This document shows, piece after piece, positions 35,301-47,704 of a DNA stretch of 64,000 nt. Every line of letters begins with the position of its first letter. Position 1 is the stretch's first letter. A program made the translations under genes and the position numbers. The notes below the pieces were generated by a model, which saw only the letters and a program-made list of their open reading frames with translations, was not told the DNA's origin and made no database searches. The stretch is taken from contig CM054057.1 in NCBI GenBank assembly GCA_028641055.1, forward strand, positions 724,557,931-724,621,930, in the 5' to 3' direction. Source of the DNA: Alopecurus myosuroides (taxonomy: Eukaryota; Streptophyta; Magnoliopsida; Poales; Poaceae).

Positions 35301-38250
35301 CCCCAAGGGAACATTATGTCAACAAAGGTAGCACAACTAAACATACTAGAATTCACAAAGAAATACTAAACACTTCAATCAACCAAGCATAGCAAATCTA
35401 TATTTTCCTTGGTGGAAAATACTAAACAAACATATAGAAATACATGCTACTAACACACAAATGTATGGTAGGGGATTTGCATCCCTAACAAAATGCAATG
35501 GGACCAGTGGTTTATGGGCCCACTAATACCAAGGCATTTAAAGGTAGCAAGGCCTCTGGTCACACTTGACAAAAAATAATCAATCAACGCATTTACCTCA
35601 CAACTATCATACTAGTGAAAATAACTTAGTGAAAACAAGCAAACAAATGCTACACATGCATCCCTATAAAATAAAGTGCAAGCTAACAGAGATACTACCA
35701 TCCTATTATCAGTACCAAAATGTTACTAGACTCATAATAACCACATCAAAACTTAGGTAAAACAAACCTGCAAAGATTGGCTCACACAATATATTCAATA
35801 ATAAAACTAGGAAATAACAAATGTTATTTCTGTTTCAATTTGACTTTCCAAACATGCTCAGACTTTCTAATGTAATTGTACTGCAAGAAAACAACCTAAT
35901 AACCAGTAGTGACACATCTATACATGCTAGGAACCAAGTCTCAAACAATCAAACATTTGTTTACAAACAAATACAAACATAATAAGAAAACAAAAAAGCT
36001 GCAATTCCTAGAAATGCATGCGAACAATAATCTAGAGCTCTTAAAATTCAGCCAAGATAGGACTGCATAGATCTAGTCATATACAAACTCATACAATTGG
36101 ATTCACATCAAAAATCATTTTTAAACTCCTTCTAAAAATCTTAGAAAAGCCTACTGGTCCAATACTAAAATGGATGGCACTTCGATTTGGTAACTCACCT
36201 TTATGTGAGGCCAAGTTCTATGGATATATCTACTCACTAGCTACTCCAAACATTTTTATTTGACCAAAATGGAGACACACACAAAAAGTTATGCTCCAAA
36301 TGGTCCCACAGACAGTCTGTATATGGTTAAGAAAACATATATCTACTGCTAGGAATTTTTGTAGAATTTATTTGGCACAAAAAATAATTTTAACAAAGCC
36401 AAAGTAATTTAGTATTTTTCTGTGATTTTATAAAAGGAAAAACAAACAGAGAGGCGGGCTGGGTTTTCCTCTACACGGCCCAGCAAGCGGCCGATATGGC
36501 CCGCTCACGTGCGCAAGCACCGATTCGCACGGGAACACGGGCGATTCAACGTGGCCCGTTGATCTGTCGATCAGCGGTGCACGCGTCGTTCTCCACCTCC
36601 CTCTCTCTCTCTCTCTCCACGGAAATGCACCGGCGATGGGGATCTCCCCGTGAGCTCACCGTGGGGCTCGGGGGACGGTGACGCGGGCTCGGGGAGGGTG
36701 CCGGGACTTGTGGGCGTCAAGGGGCGAGGAGTTAGTTGACGATGGCAGCACCAGGCGGCGGCTCGGGCGCAGAGTGGCCGCGGCGGCGAGATCCTCGGCG
36801 GCAGTCGACCTGCAAGCGAGAGGAAGAGTGAGGGTGTCAGGCACGGTCTAGGGGTTACGGGGAGTTCATCGGAGGCGAGCACGAGCGGTGGGAGTGGTTG
36901 GATCGAGTGGTTTCACCTCGGGTGGTACATGGTGGCCGGCGGCGGGATTTTGGCTCGTGGAGCTCGCAGGAGCTCCCGGGATCGTTTCCCTTGCTTCGAG
37001 GCGAGAGAGGGGGGTATGTGAGCACAGTGGCGAGACGGACACAGGTGAGGGGACTTAAAGCCACTGCATTTATTCAAATGGCACGGGTGTGCCCTCGGGG
37101 CATGTCAGGGAGCGGCATGGAGGCGCCCTGAGGCATGTCCTCGACGTGCACGGCCAAGGAATGATGTCAAGGGGCAAGGAGAGGGTTGGGAGCAGTCAAC
37201 AATGGCTTTTGGGGGCGGAGGAGAGGCAAGGTATGGCCACAGGGCCCACTGCACGGTGCAACCTGCGCATGCCCATCTCTCTCTATCCTCTCCAAAGTCT
37301 CACTCGTTTTCTCCCTCCCCAGGTCTTCTAGAAGCCATGCAAAGAATCCTAGGTGGAGTTCAAACCATGGTCAACACAAGTGACAAAGTGGAATTTCAAG
37401 TTTTGAACAAAAGGTGATTGAAAACAACTGTCAAACTTTGTATCTACAACTATTCTGTAAAATCAAAAAATTCCGTTAACACTTAGAGAAATTTTCTAAG
37501 TGTTGGAAAACAGATGAAATGAGCAAAAAGTCCAGAATGTTTTCACAGACCAAAAGAATTCCCAATTTTGTTTTCCAAGTTGGAGTTTGTTAAACATGTT
37601 TTAAAATTTCAGAAACATCTGTTGAAAACAAATTTGGAATAGTGGAAGGCTATGAAAACATAGCGGGAAAAAGGGTACTTTTGTTTTTCTCTGTTTTCTA
37701 AAAATGCCTTTTTCTGTCTTATTTTTCTTCGACAAAAACAGAAAGCAAAAGATTATTTTTCTTATTCCAAAATCCGAACCAAGCTTATAGATTTGTACTC
37801 CATATATCAAGGAACAAATAAAAGTCAAGAAAACACAAAATGAAAAATTATAGCATAGTGAAAACAAGTGTGGAAACATGTACTTGGCTATATTTTCAGG
37901 GAATAGTTTATATGGAAAACTTAAAAGAAAACTTCCATAAATCATTTTGAAAAGTTGTTTTATTGGATCCAAAAAAGATAAAAGTTTATTTAAAGATGTA
38001 AAGAAGCATGATCCAAGTCTTGGAAAAATCACTCAAGTAACAGAAGGGAAAAACATAAGGGAAAAATTATAAAGTGTTTTCAGGAAACTTTGGTATTGGT
38101 TTTAAAATGAAACAAAACTTGCATTGCATATATGATTAAGATCATATACACATGTTGGTTCAAACAATCATGCTTTTAGAAAAAAAATGTTGGCCCTAAT
38201 TTTTGTATCCTTGAACTACAGTACAAGGTCCCAAAAACTAGGGTGTGACA
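32394..38250 (-). mobile_element. 5.9-kb solo LTR (TGTCACACCC family)
   Basis: On the - strand it starts TGTCACACCCTAG at 38250 and ends CCTTACA at 32394, with a perfect attgg duplication (32389-32393 and 38251-38255). No primer site, polypurine tract or coding domain lies inside, so a solo LTR from LTR-LTR recombination is the simplest reading. A GC-rich zone (36460-37260) with a CT microsatellite near 36597-36617 is the likely promoter/leader. The stretch 33000-36400 is AT-rich, non-coding LTR. Its 3' third matches the remnant at 388-1986 in inverted orientation. Confidence 0.85.
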
Positions 38251-38255
38251 ATTGG

Positions 38256-38345
38256 GATTTGTATGTTATCCCAAACTAAAAAATTAGATCTATTGTTGAG
38301 TTTTGGAATGGTGTGACTATTCGATGTGATTTTAGGAGGACCTCC
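38256..38345 (+). pseudogene. LINE ORF2, fragment d
   Basis: After the attgg duplicate the LINE frame resumes: DLYVIPN, a stop, then IRSIVEFWNGVTIRCDFRRT, matching the sequence expected after 'TQYW' of fragment c. Similarity ends near 38345, where an inverted LTR remnant begins. The exact boundary is uncertain by a few tens of bases. Confidence 0.68.
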
Positions 38346-39556
38346 ACAGAGGAGTGTTGCTACACCTTGATGGTGCCTTGAGGCGCCAGAAATTCTTTGC
38401 TATGGATGGTGTGTTGGGAACCGCAATAGGAGGGTGTGATGAGTGCAGCGGTAAGAATTTCCCTAAGTTAAGAACCAAGGTTATCAATCCAGTAGGAGAA
38501 AGAGGATCTTCGGAAGGTCTATGCCACTTATGGTGGTGATGGCGCCTCACCGGTGTCAGCAACAACGCGGAACCTGCACACAACACAACCAAAATACTTT
38601 GTCCCAACGGTACAATGAGGTTGTCAATCTCACCGGTCTTGCTGAAAACAAAGATTAGACGTATAGTGTGGAAAATGGTGTATGCTTGCAGTAAGTAAAG
38701 AAAGCAGGGAATTGTAGAGGTTTGTTTAACAGTGTAGGAAAATGGACCGGGGTTCATAGGTTCACTAGTGGTGTGTCTCCATAAAAGATAGCATGTTGGG
38801 TGAACAAATTATAGTTGGGCAATTGACAAATAGAGGATGCACCGTAGTGCACATTCATGACATGATGACTACTATGATATTTAGTGCGGGCATTACAACA
38901 ATATACATAGACCGTAATCCAACTGCATCTATGACTAATAATCCACCCTCAGGTTATCATCCGAACCCCCTTAGGTATTAAGTTGCAAGAAACAGATAAT
39001 CGTATTAAGCAATGTGTGTAATGTAAGGAATGATTGTGCACGCGGGCACTCACACCACTGTTTTCACCCTAGTGGTAACAACACATCCTCCCCCGTCGCT
39101 TTTCTGTCACTCGAGAACAGGTGAAAAGGAGGCATGAACCCAACTATCGAGCATAAATACTCCCTCTTGGAGTCACTAGCAACTACTTGGCCAGAGCAAC
39201 CACTAGCAACGGAAAGCATGCGAGATCACAAATAACATATGCAATAAAGACTATAATCAACTTGGCATAAGTTCAATATTCATCAGATCCCAGCAAACAC
39301 AGCACATAGAATTACATAAGAACAATCTCGATCATGTTAGGCAGCTCACGAGATCTAAAAATTGAGGCATAGGAGGAGAAGACAACCATCTAGCTACTTC
39401 TATGGACCCGTTGTCCAATGATGAACTACTCACGCATCACTCCAGAGGCAGACATGGTGATGAAGAGGCCTCCGGTGATGATCTCCTCTCCGGCAGGGTG
39501 CCGGGAGACAGCTTCAGAACCCCGCTGGTTTAGGGTTGACGATGACGGCGGCTGTA
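38346..39556 (-). mobile_element. LTR remnant, Sabrina/WHAM-like gypsy family
   Basis: Read inverted this has the layout of the 3' two thirds of a Sabrina/WHAM-type LTR as I remember it. Landmarks include 'ttaggcagctcacgagatc' near 39339, 'gagcataaatactccctcttgg' near 39150 (landmark only) and 'gacaacctcattgta' near 38615. The 5' end of the LTR is missing at the right, where the Tat-lineage LTR begins at 39562. It is a different copy from 1-387, because the two hold different LTR parts in an incompatible order. No coding sequence. Confidence 0.7.
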
Positions 39557-39561
39557 GAACT

Positions 39562-40004
39562 TGTCGTGGGATAGTCATGGAAGATGTTACCGGTGGTAAC
39601 TTAGATTGGGGTGATTCGACTCTGGTGTTTGGGAGAGGGTTTAGCTCAAGCGAAATCATGTTAACTGGTGATCTAAAGGCTTGGGCTGCAATGTCGCCGA
39701 GACTCCGATCTAGGGTTACAAGGACCAGCCCTCAGATACCTAGAATACTCGAATCCTCCTATCTCTCTCAATCTGTCTATCTATGCCCTAGAAGCCGGTT
39801 TATATCATACCCGGCTTCCTGGCTTTTCTTACAAGATACTTCTGGAATCCTACTTGGGACCCATACATAACCCTAAGTTTCCTACCGTGAACCCAAGTCG
39901 AGGGTTACAGGGTTTGCGCCGCCTCTAGGTCTTCTAGAGCTTCTTTTCCCTTGGGCCGGGTCTCGTCCATGGCGTGGGCTCGCCGGGTTATCATCCCCCC
40001 AACA
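39562..40004 (-). repeat. 3' LTR of Tat copy 2
   Basis: 443 bp. On the - strand it runs from TGTTGGGGGGATGATAACCCGG to TATCCCACGACA, clearly homologous to the 453-bp LTRs at 50122 and 60264. Its last 100 bases encode the same LTR peptide start (M.S.ELNPLPNT). Next to it at 40005-40024 is 'ctattatggggactac' inverted, the polypurine tract that also precedes the right LTR of the intact copy. Confidence 0.88.
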
Positions 40005-40437
40005 GTAGTCCCCATAATAGCTTGGGCATCTTGGTTGACGTGCTTTCCTCGTAGCTTTAAACTGTTGAGTCAACCATGAAGCGCACGCTATTCCGTGCAA
40101 AACAACAAACACTTACGCATGCAATGTCACAGGTTAAATTGCTTTTCTTATAGCCATGCCGGCTCTTTCGGTGGCCATATAATAACCTTATTATCAAACT
40201 GAGCCGCCTATCATTTCTCGGCTCAGCTCTCCATAACGTGCATCTCCTAACCCGGCTTTCATTTTCTTCACAAGCTGGTCCGAGTAACAGTTTCGAGTCG
40301 GACTTTTTTGGCGGTCATCAGTAACTTGACAGCTTGGCGATAACTCCCAAGATCTTATCCCGTAATCAACGGGACGGTGTATATCTTCCCGCAATTTTCT
40401 CCATGTTACCGTTTGGTTTCTAGGGTTTCTCCACGCC

Positions 40438-40446
40438 TATAAATAG
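40438..40446 (+). promoter_or_regulatory. TATA box of antisense gene, copy 2
   Basis: TATAAATAG lies about 435 bp inside the element from the LTR, followed by a leader with 'aaaccctaaatcc' and a run of C. The same 9-mer lies on the opposite strand at 59865-59873 in the intact copy, also upstream of the antisense gene. Confidence 0.65.
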
Positions 40447-42968
40447 AGCCCGGGGGAAAAACCCTAAATCCTAACGCCACCGTGCTTCCTCATCCTCTTC
40501 TCCTCCAGCTCACCATTGGCGCCCAAGGACCCAAGCTCAAAAACGCGAGCTACCGGATTCCGCTCGCACGCTGTTGACCTCGACGACCGGCCGCCGCCTC
40601 ACACCGCCGTTTCGCATCACCGCGCTCACCGGTCTTCTTCAAGATCCGGGCCGCCGCTGCACGCCCCGCTCACCGGACTTCATCCCGCCGCCACCTTCTG
40701 GTAACATTTCCAGATCTAGGTTTTTCTCCTTTAGATCTCAAGTTCGTGTTCGTAACGCCTTTCACCTCCATCATTTTTCTTCTTACTTTGTTCTTAATTT
40801 TTATTTCCCCTATATCCATTTCAATAGCACCCAAGGCCTCTTCCAAGTCCAAGGGCAAGGCTCCGGCCCTGAAGCAAAAGCCGGGTCAATCGATCTCAGC
40901 CAACTGGGCTAAGTCGACCGTCACTAAAGAAAAATTAGAAGAGCTAGCCGAGTCTGGGGTCCTCCCGCCACAATCGGACATCTCCTGGAGAGCACCGGAG
41001 GAGGAGACCTGGCCTTTGCCCGAATCAGGTGAAGTCGTCATCTTTCTTGAGCACGTGACCCGGGGTTTCCGCCCCCCGGGCCACCCTTGATTTTGCGAAG
41101 TCCTCCATCACTACAAACTCCGGGTTTTCGACATAGGCCTAAACTCGATCTTGAACATTTTCCATTTCATCGTTCTCTGCGAGTCTTATCTCTGCATCGC
41201 CCCCAACCTTGCTTTGTTTTTAGAAATTTTCCAATGCAAACCTTGTCGTGAGAACACAGATGGACCCCTCCTTGTCTGTGGGGGTGTGTCCATCCAAAGG
41301 CGCAAGAAATCATTGATGCTGACTCTCAGTCTTCATTCCCACATGAAGCACTGGCAGAAAATGTTCTTCTACTACAAGGACACATCTACACCCGGCGAAA
41401 AGCCTTTGCCGGGTTTTCCACTGAGATTCTCTCTCTTAGCGATAACCTAAGTGCATTCGCTCCAGAAACCGACAGACAATCTATCCAACCTCTCCTCCAT
41501 AAATTACCCATCTTAGCTGCCCACGGTCTTTGCGGGCTAAACTTGATCAAAACCTCGATTAGCTGTAGGATTCAGCCCAACAGCATCCGACCCAAACTCC
41601 TCTGCGATTACTCGGGCCATCTGACCGACTCTCTCCGATACTCGGAGAAGTCATACCCAGCCGCTGATGTCAACAGGGCCATGAAAAACTTCCTGGTCGA
41701 GAAGGTGGATGTTATCAAGAGCATTTCTGGACTCGACCCCTTTACTCGCTCAAATCCGTCTCCCCCAGTAAGAACCGGCTAATCCTTTCTATACCGATTA
41801 ATTTTCCAGATGCATATATACTAACTTTTAACTTTGTATCTCTTTACCCAGGAAACTGACGCATTTTGGAAGATTGTCACCCCCCCTTCTGAAAACTCGG
41901 AGGATGAAGAGCCGAGTGACAGTGAAGAAGGTAATTCCGAATTATTGAGCAAGTACTTTGTCAATCTACTAGATCAAAATTTCCCTCTTACTAACAATAC
42001 GCCACAATTACCAGCGTCGGCTGACAAGGACGGCTCTCAGTCGGAGGAGAGCGAGGCAGAGCCGGATGCCGAGTGAGGCAAGAAAAGGACGCCCAGGGGG
42101 GGTCACATTCAAGGTGCCATACTCCTCCATGACCACAGAGCCGTACTCATATGCCGGTATGTGCAAGCTTAATGAATATCTAACCACTATATCATCTATG
42201 AAGGCCACATCTCCTCCTCAAGCCAAGCGACGGGCAACCCGGACTTCTCCGAGTGACGAGCCTCAACCCGGGATCTCTCTGTCGCTGCTCGCGAGCCGGT
42301 ACTCCTTCAACTTATCCTGACTACACTCCTCGAAAATATCCATCTCCAAATCATCCATTAGCCGGACAACTCCGAGTCTCACTTTCCAATTCTTTATCAG
42401 TGTCCTCTGGGTCTAGTAATGACCTCCCTAGCGACTTTGTCGTGAATGTCGGGTAATTTTCATAACCTGATTTCATCCCTATAATTTGCACGTTTTTCCT
42501 TTATAGCACACTAACTTCTTATTTTTCTTTCCTCAGAGCCAAGGTCACACTTAGCGATCCGGTGGAAACCCCCGCTGATGACCCAATGGCGGAAGACCCG
42601 GTAAGCGCTGCCAACCCTCCACCTGCTGAAGAACAAGGGCCGACTAATGCCACAAGCCCAAGAACCGAGTCTCCTCCTCCCATGCCCCAGCCGGATGATC
42701 CTGAGGTCGAGTACATTGGGACCCAGAAGAGTGCTGCTGCTCCACAAACCGCTACTGCCATATATGAACCGGAGGAAACAAAGGCAGCAGCCCAACCAAC
42801 TGGCTACGGCGTTAGCTCTTCCATGCCGGCTCTCAGCAGCCAAAAGTTTGAAAAGCTGCTGGAGGAGTATCGGTCCTTGAAGACCACTGAGGAGGAGATA
42901 GTCGAGTCTCTGGCGGCTGAGCACCAGGTTAACCTTACTAACACTACTCATACATTCATCCTAGTCCC

Positions 42969-45900
42969 TGATGACTCCCAAGTGCAGGAGATAAATTGTA
43001 GTACCTTTCGATAAGTATTTGAGACAGCAAGAGGACACTAGGAAAATCCAAACAAAAACAACCGGGTTGCCTCCCGTAAAGCGCTTTCTTTATAGCCATA
43101 TAGCTAGGCTTTACTTACTTAACATCATGATGGTTGGAGTGAGGTGGCTCGGCATCCCCAAGCTTGGATTCTTGTACTTATTTGATACATGTAGGGTGAA
43201 CCCAGGGGTACATCCCCAAGCTTGATTGGTTGTCCCTCTTGATCTTTGTTCATCTCACTCAACTCTTCCTCCTGAAAAATTCTTCTTACACAAATCTAAA
43301 CATAAAACTTGATTAGAGGGGTTAGTGCCTCCATAAATAAAATCCACATAGGTACATCAAAGACACATCATGAGATGATTCTAAATATTAACTACTGTTA
43401 CTACAGTTGTGCATTGCTCCTTGATCAAAAGAACCACACAAAACACAAGTAATGAGAGCAATGCAAAATGAAGACATAATCTGGCAAAAACTGAACAGCC
43501 CGTAAAGAGTGAATTTTTAGAGGCACTTAAGTTGCTCAAATCAGAAAACTTAAAACTAATGAAATATGTAGTGATAACTAAATATTTCTGTCATAAATTA
43601 CCAGGTCAAAATTCCACTTCTGTGATTTTAAACATTTTTCGCAGTGAAGTTCAGGAATCTGTTTTCTTGACAGCTAATTACTATTGTTTAATCTTATCTC
43701 TCATATAAGATTATTCTTGCCATCTAAGATGAGAAATAAGACAGAAATGTGATGTTACAGTAGTGAACTAATATTTTTATTGTTTTTAGTTTGGAAAAGT
43801 TTTAATGATAGAGACTTTGCAATGGTTTCATTGGCATGAACAACACATGTTCAAGGTCGACCCCAACTTCTCCTTTACTCATCCTTCTCATTTACTTTCC
43901 CAAAAAAAATTATAAAATGAAAATCTTAAACTAAATGATACATAACAGTAGGTAAAGGCATTTTACATGTTGTAAAGACATAAATGTGTGCTCAAACCGA
44001 ATAGGAAATTAAAGCATAAGTAACACACCAAAAAATATTAACAGTTTATTTTTAAGTCTAACCCATTTCCTATGCATTGGCATTTTGTAATGAAACAAAT
44101 AAAAGAAGCACATAATAGCAAGCATAGAAAGGTAGATCAAGTGCAACTTCAACTTTTAGCATAAAGAGGGGAAACTTAATATTGTTGAAATATGTGTAAC
44201 CATGTTTCCCTCTCTCATAATAATTTTCAGTAGCATCATGAATAGATTCAACAATATGAATATCATAAAACATTCTTATCATGAGCCACATGCATAAAGA
44301 ATCACTACTCTCCACATAAGTAAAATCCTCATTTAGTGATAGTGGGAGTAAAACATTCATAATTTTCATTGCAATCATCATATAGGACGCATAGTATCAT
44401 CAAAGTGAATTTTTCTCCTCCAGCTTGGGGAACTAGAAATATCATGCTCATCAAAACCAACTTCCCCAAGCTTAAAACTTTCCATAGAATCAGCAAGTAT
44501 ATCATTTTTATCCTCAATAGTAGGGGGACTAAAAATATCATATTCATCAAGACAAACTTCCCCAAGCTCAAGGTTTTCTTAGCAATATAGGTGTTCAAAG
44601 AATTAGTACTACCACAAATATGATTGTTGTGCAAATAATTTTTCAATTCTCCTCAAACACTTCATGTCCTAATTCAAGGTAGATATTATACAGTTCTAAA
44701 ATTGTTTGGTTGTTTTCCATTTTATATTTTTTTTTGTGTTTTAGGTTTATATGTTAGTATGCAATGCAAACAAGAATAAAAGCTTAGCACAACGCTCCCC
44801 GGCAACGGCGCCAGAAAAGTGCTTGATGACTCCCAAGTGCAGGAGATCAATTGTAGTACCTTTCGATAAGTATTTGAGTGTCGAACCCACGAGGAGCTGA
44901 AGGTAAGCTATCTATTCTCTAAAGCCCTATAACCCTCCTATATGGCCGTTTATGCAAAGCAATAAGTTTGACTAAAAGGAACTAACTAATTAAAAGCAAG
45001 TGACGTGGAGTGTGGTTTGTCTAGTAACTAGTGAAGCAAGTTTGAAATGCAAGTAATCCTAAAGCAAGTTTCTAAAGCAAGTTTCTAAGCAAGTTTCACA
45101 AGTAGCAAGCAGCAAATATCTCAAGTATCTCAAGGGAGCAAGTGTTCTAGCAATAAGTGTTTTGTTCGTGTGGTTGTCACAATTAGTGAAGCACATGTTT
45201 TAATCTTAGTTGTTTCTTCTAGGAAGGAGCCATGAATAGGTATATTCAAGTAAATGATCTACAACCCCTTATGATGGATCATGTGGCCAAGTAAATGACT
45301 GCACAAGATTGATTAATACATAAAGTCCCACCATAGCCTTACGTTCTAAGGTCCCCTATATATATCCCCCAATAACTTAACTTTGTGGCTCGGTCTCAGG
45401 TTACTGTCACTCCCAAGTCACCACCACTCCATTATGCTACCGGTGATCACCTTACATGCATTCCCCAACATATGCGTGCACTCATATATTGTACATAAAG
45501 ACAATCATAGAAGATAACAAACTTGTATGCAACCAATCAACGAACTATTTCACCATTGCCAAGAACAATTCACTACTCAAACATAGACGGGGAGACACAA
45601 TACATCAAGGGAATATAGTATTGCATCATACATCGTGTTTGCCAAGATATTACAGTGGAGAGATGGAGCTGATCTTGCTGTAGATGTTGATGATGAACAC
45701 GCCGGAGGGGGTGGAGCCCTCCGGGGTGATCCCGGCGGCGTTTCCCCCCTCCGATCTTCTCCGGCGGCAGCCTTCTGTCTCTCTGTTTCGTGGTTTCGTC
45801 TCTCGGCGCCGCCTCCTCCTCGAAAAGGCCAGGGGACCATTTATATAGTCATTTTTAGGTCACGAGACACTCGGGAGAAGAAAGATCGACGGCATCGGAG

Positions 45901-46245
45901 CCACGGGGGAAAAAGGGGGCCCCACATGCGGCCAAGGAATCTGGACGCATGGAGGGTCCTATTTTCCACCCGGTTGGCCTTTTGGCCCTCTACTTTGGCC
46001 CATGGTCTTCGTCCCGAAAATTCTGAGCCGTGCTCTTTGGCCTTGCCCTTTTTGGAGTCCCGAAGCTCCGGGAAAGTCTGAAACACTAAAAAGTACGTTT
46101 TCTGGAAAAACAGGGTTAGAACCAAAAGAAGGGGGATTGTTCAGAAAATCCCCCAAATCATTATAAAACATGAATAGAAGTTGCTAATATGTAGGAAAAA
46201 CAAGTAATAACATGCAAAGTTCATTTATGCATTTTACATGCATCA
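42969..46245 (-). mobile_element. Coding-less LTR retrotransposon with truncated 3' LTR
   Basis: Flanked by a perfect gtccc duplication (42964-42968 and 46246-46250). The complete LTR (44824-46245, 1422 bp) begins TGATGACTCCC and ends TGCATCA. An inverted primer-binding site (44795-44813, TGGCGCCGTTGCCGGGGAG on the - strand) marks it as the 5' LTR of a - strand element. Only 51 bp of the other LTR remain (42969-43019), followed directly by internal sequence, so a deletion removed most of it. The internal 1.8 kb (43020-44794) is AT-rich with no gag or pol motif. It is an Athila-primed, non-autonomous or deleted element. Confidence 0.88.
44824..46245 (-). repeat. 5' LTR of the nested coding-less element
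   Basis: 1422 bp. A GC-rich stretch with 'ggcggcg' and 'cggcgccgcc' at about 45700-45840 marks the probable U3/R promoter region, and AT-rich sequence lies on both sides. The first 51 bp match 42969-43019 with one or two differences. Confidence 0.85.
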
Positions 46246-47298
46246 GTCCCCAAGTTCCGAGTGTTCTGTACATAGTCACTCGGTACTCGCTAATATGCCG
46301 ACTAATATTTATGTCGATTTCAGGCTTATGTTGCTCGTACTGATAAAATTTTATCTAAGACCAATAAACTGCTACAAGTGGAGGTTAAACTCCGTGAAGA
46401 ACTAGAAGCTAGCCTCAAGGATCTCACCAAGAGCGATAACATGCAAAAGAAGAAACTCAGAACCGCTGATGAGCTTATCAAGATATACTCGACCTTCATC
46501 GGCAATACTTTTAACGCCATCATTGGTGAGTCTAGGTTCTCTCTGTCGTTTTGTGTTACCCGTATTTCCCTATCCAGTAGTGTTTTTGACTCGGTATCCG
46601 GGTGTCTTATTTCTCTTTTTGTACCGCAGGTCCGACTGACATTTGCTGAGGTGAAAAATGACCACCATAGGCTGAGAATACTCAAGACCGTCATCCGGCA
46701 ATTCTCGGCAGGGACAAAGTGGGCTCTTGAGTCTTTGAAGCTATCGGCTGATTTCCCGGGCGTTACCAAAATGCTCGAGGCATACTCGACGGTCCCCGCC
46801 TGGATTGAGGCTTGGAAGCGCTCAGCACGCCGAGTTGGGGTGGTACATGCTCTTGCACTGGCCAAAGCCTATTATTTCAAGATCGAGCCGGCAATGCTTG
46901 TGAACGGGTTTCCCGAGTTTAAAACTCACGGCTCTAAGTTCTAGGGGAAAGACCTCAAGACCATCAACGTCCAGATCCGTCACTCGGCGAGCCTGATCGC
47001 AGAGACCCTCGACGTGAAAAAGCTTACTCCCGCCTATGATGCCAAGGACAAAACTGTGCCTATCGAAGACCCGGAGCCCTTTGACATCTTGACTCGTTGC
47101 AAGGCGGAGCTTGTGAAGAAAAAGGCTGCGGCAGACCCCGGCTCTGTGCCATCTTCCTCAAATCCGATTGTTCCTCCTCCATCATGTGCTGCCTCCGGGG
47201 GTAACCCGGACATTGAGAAGGAGAAGGCAACGGAAGGAAACACCGAAGACCCGGCTGCCAAGACCACTCCTGATGACTCGGCTGAAGCAGCCGAGTAA

Positions 47299-47704
47299 AA
47301 ATATTACCCTTTACCAGCAAACAACTATTCGGCCAATAGGCATTGTAATATGCCTTTCATATACTTTTGTATGATAGTGCGTATGTGCACTTTTGGTACT
47401 ACTCTTAAGGTTTGTAACGTATTTGAACTCCTGTGGTTTTGATGACCCCTCTGGTTGTCGGTTTGAGATGCACTTTGCAACCTTATGTTGGCACAACTTT
47501 GCTTTCTATATGCTTTTCGTAAAAGATGCCGAGTCTTGGTTTTGGGACTTAGAAGAATTTCTTCCAAGTCCACCCGACCCGGATTTTGGGCTTGGGGTCC
47601 TTTGGCTTGGACAACTTTGTTTCTCAAGTCCCCAAGTCCCCAAGACTCGGATTTTGTATCTGGAGATCATTGGCTTAAGAAAACTTTTTGCTTTCTCAAG
47701 TCCC
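47299..47704 (-). mobile_element. Spacer between antisense gene end and pol, Tat copy 2
   Basis: About 400 bp after the antisense gene stop. It contains repeated 'caagtccccaag' and 'gacccgg/gactcgg' motifs that also occur, inverted, in the equivalent spacer of the intact copy (about 55480-55640). It is cut by the N gap. No frame has recognisable coding content. Confidence 0.6.

Larger units (their letters stand above)
40824..47298 (+). pseudogene. Antisense six-exon gene of Tat element, degraded copy
   Basis: The exons I infer are 40824-41767, 41852-41930, 42015-42452, 42537-42927, 46324-46525 and 46630-47298, all with GT-AG junctions. They align with the six exons of the intact gene at 59111-55901. 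Exon 5 is 202 nt in both, exon 2 is 79 versus 85 nt and exon 4 is 391 versus 406 nt. Exon 1 encodes SISANWAKSTVTKEKL and HVTRGFRPPGHP, the putative gypsy-transposon domain (PF04195-type). Defects: the start codon is ATA (40824-40826), a TGA follows GHP (41088-41090), the frame is lost near 41420, exon 3 has a stop near 42074 and exon 6 a TAG near 46942. Intron 4 contains an LTR retrotransposon. Function unknown. Confidence 0.82.
39562..47704 (-). mobile_element. 3' half of a Tat-lineage gypsy element (copy 2)
   Basis: Its inverted 3' LTR is at 39562-40004. A conserved polypurine tract is followed by the antisense gene region (promoter about 40438, exons to 47298) and a spacer to the assembly gap. 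The order matches the 3' half of the intact Tat element at 50122-60716 read backwards. Pol and the 5' LTR are not seen; they are deleted or lost in the gap. A separate LTR element (42969-46245) is nested within. Confidence 0.85.

Noticed and set aside
36496..37417. GC-rich region in the solo LTR as an exon-bearing host gene
   Set aside because: Frames are short, overlap on both strands and have no recognisable domain. The region lies inside an LTR bounded by target duplications.
37601..38032. 143-codon - strand frame rich in Phe/Leu/Lys as a membrane protein
   Set aside because: Composition follows the AT-rich LTR. There is no conserved motif, and it lies within the solo LTR.
1..39556. Idea that the TGATACGTC-type fragments at 1-387 and ~38346-39556 are halves of one LTR split by everything between
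   Set aside because: Both are inverted, but the left one holds LTR positions from the start outward to the left and the right one holds later positions. The order is not collinear, so they are separate copies.
45577..46081. Overlapping frames in the nested LTR (both strands) as genes
   Set aside because: They lie in the GC-rich promoter part of a 1.4-kb LTR and have no domain; typical LTR shadows.
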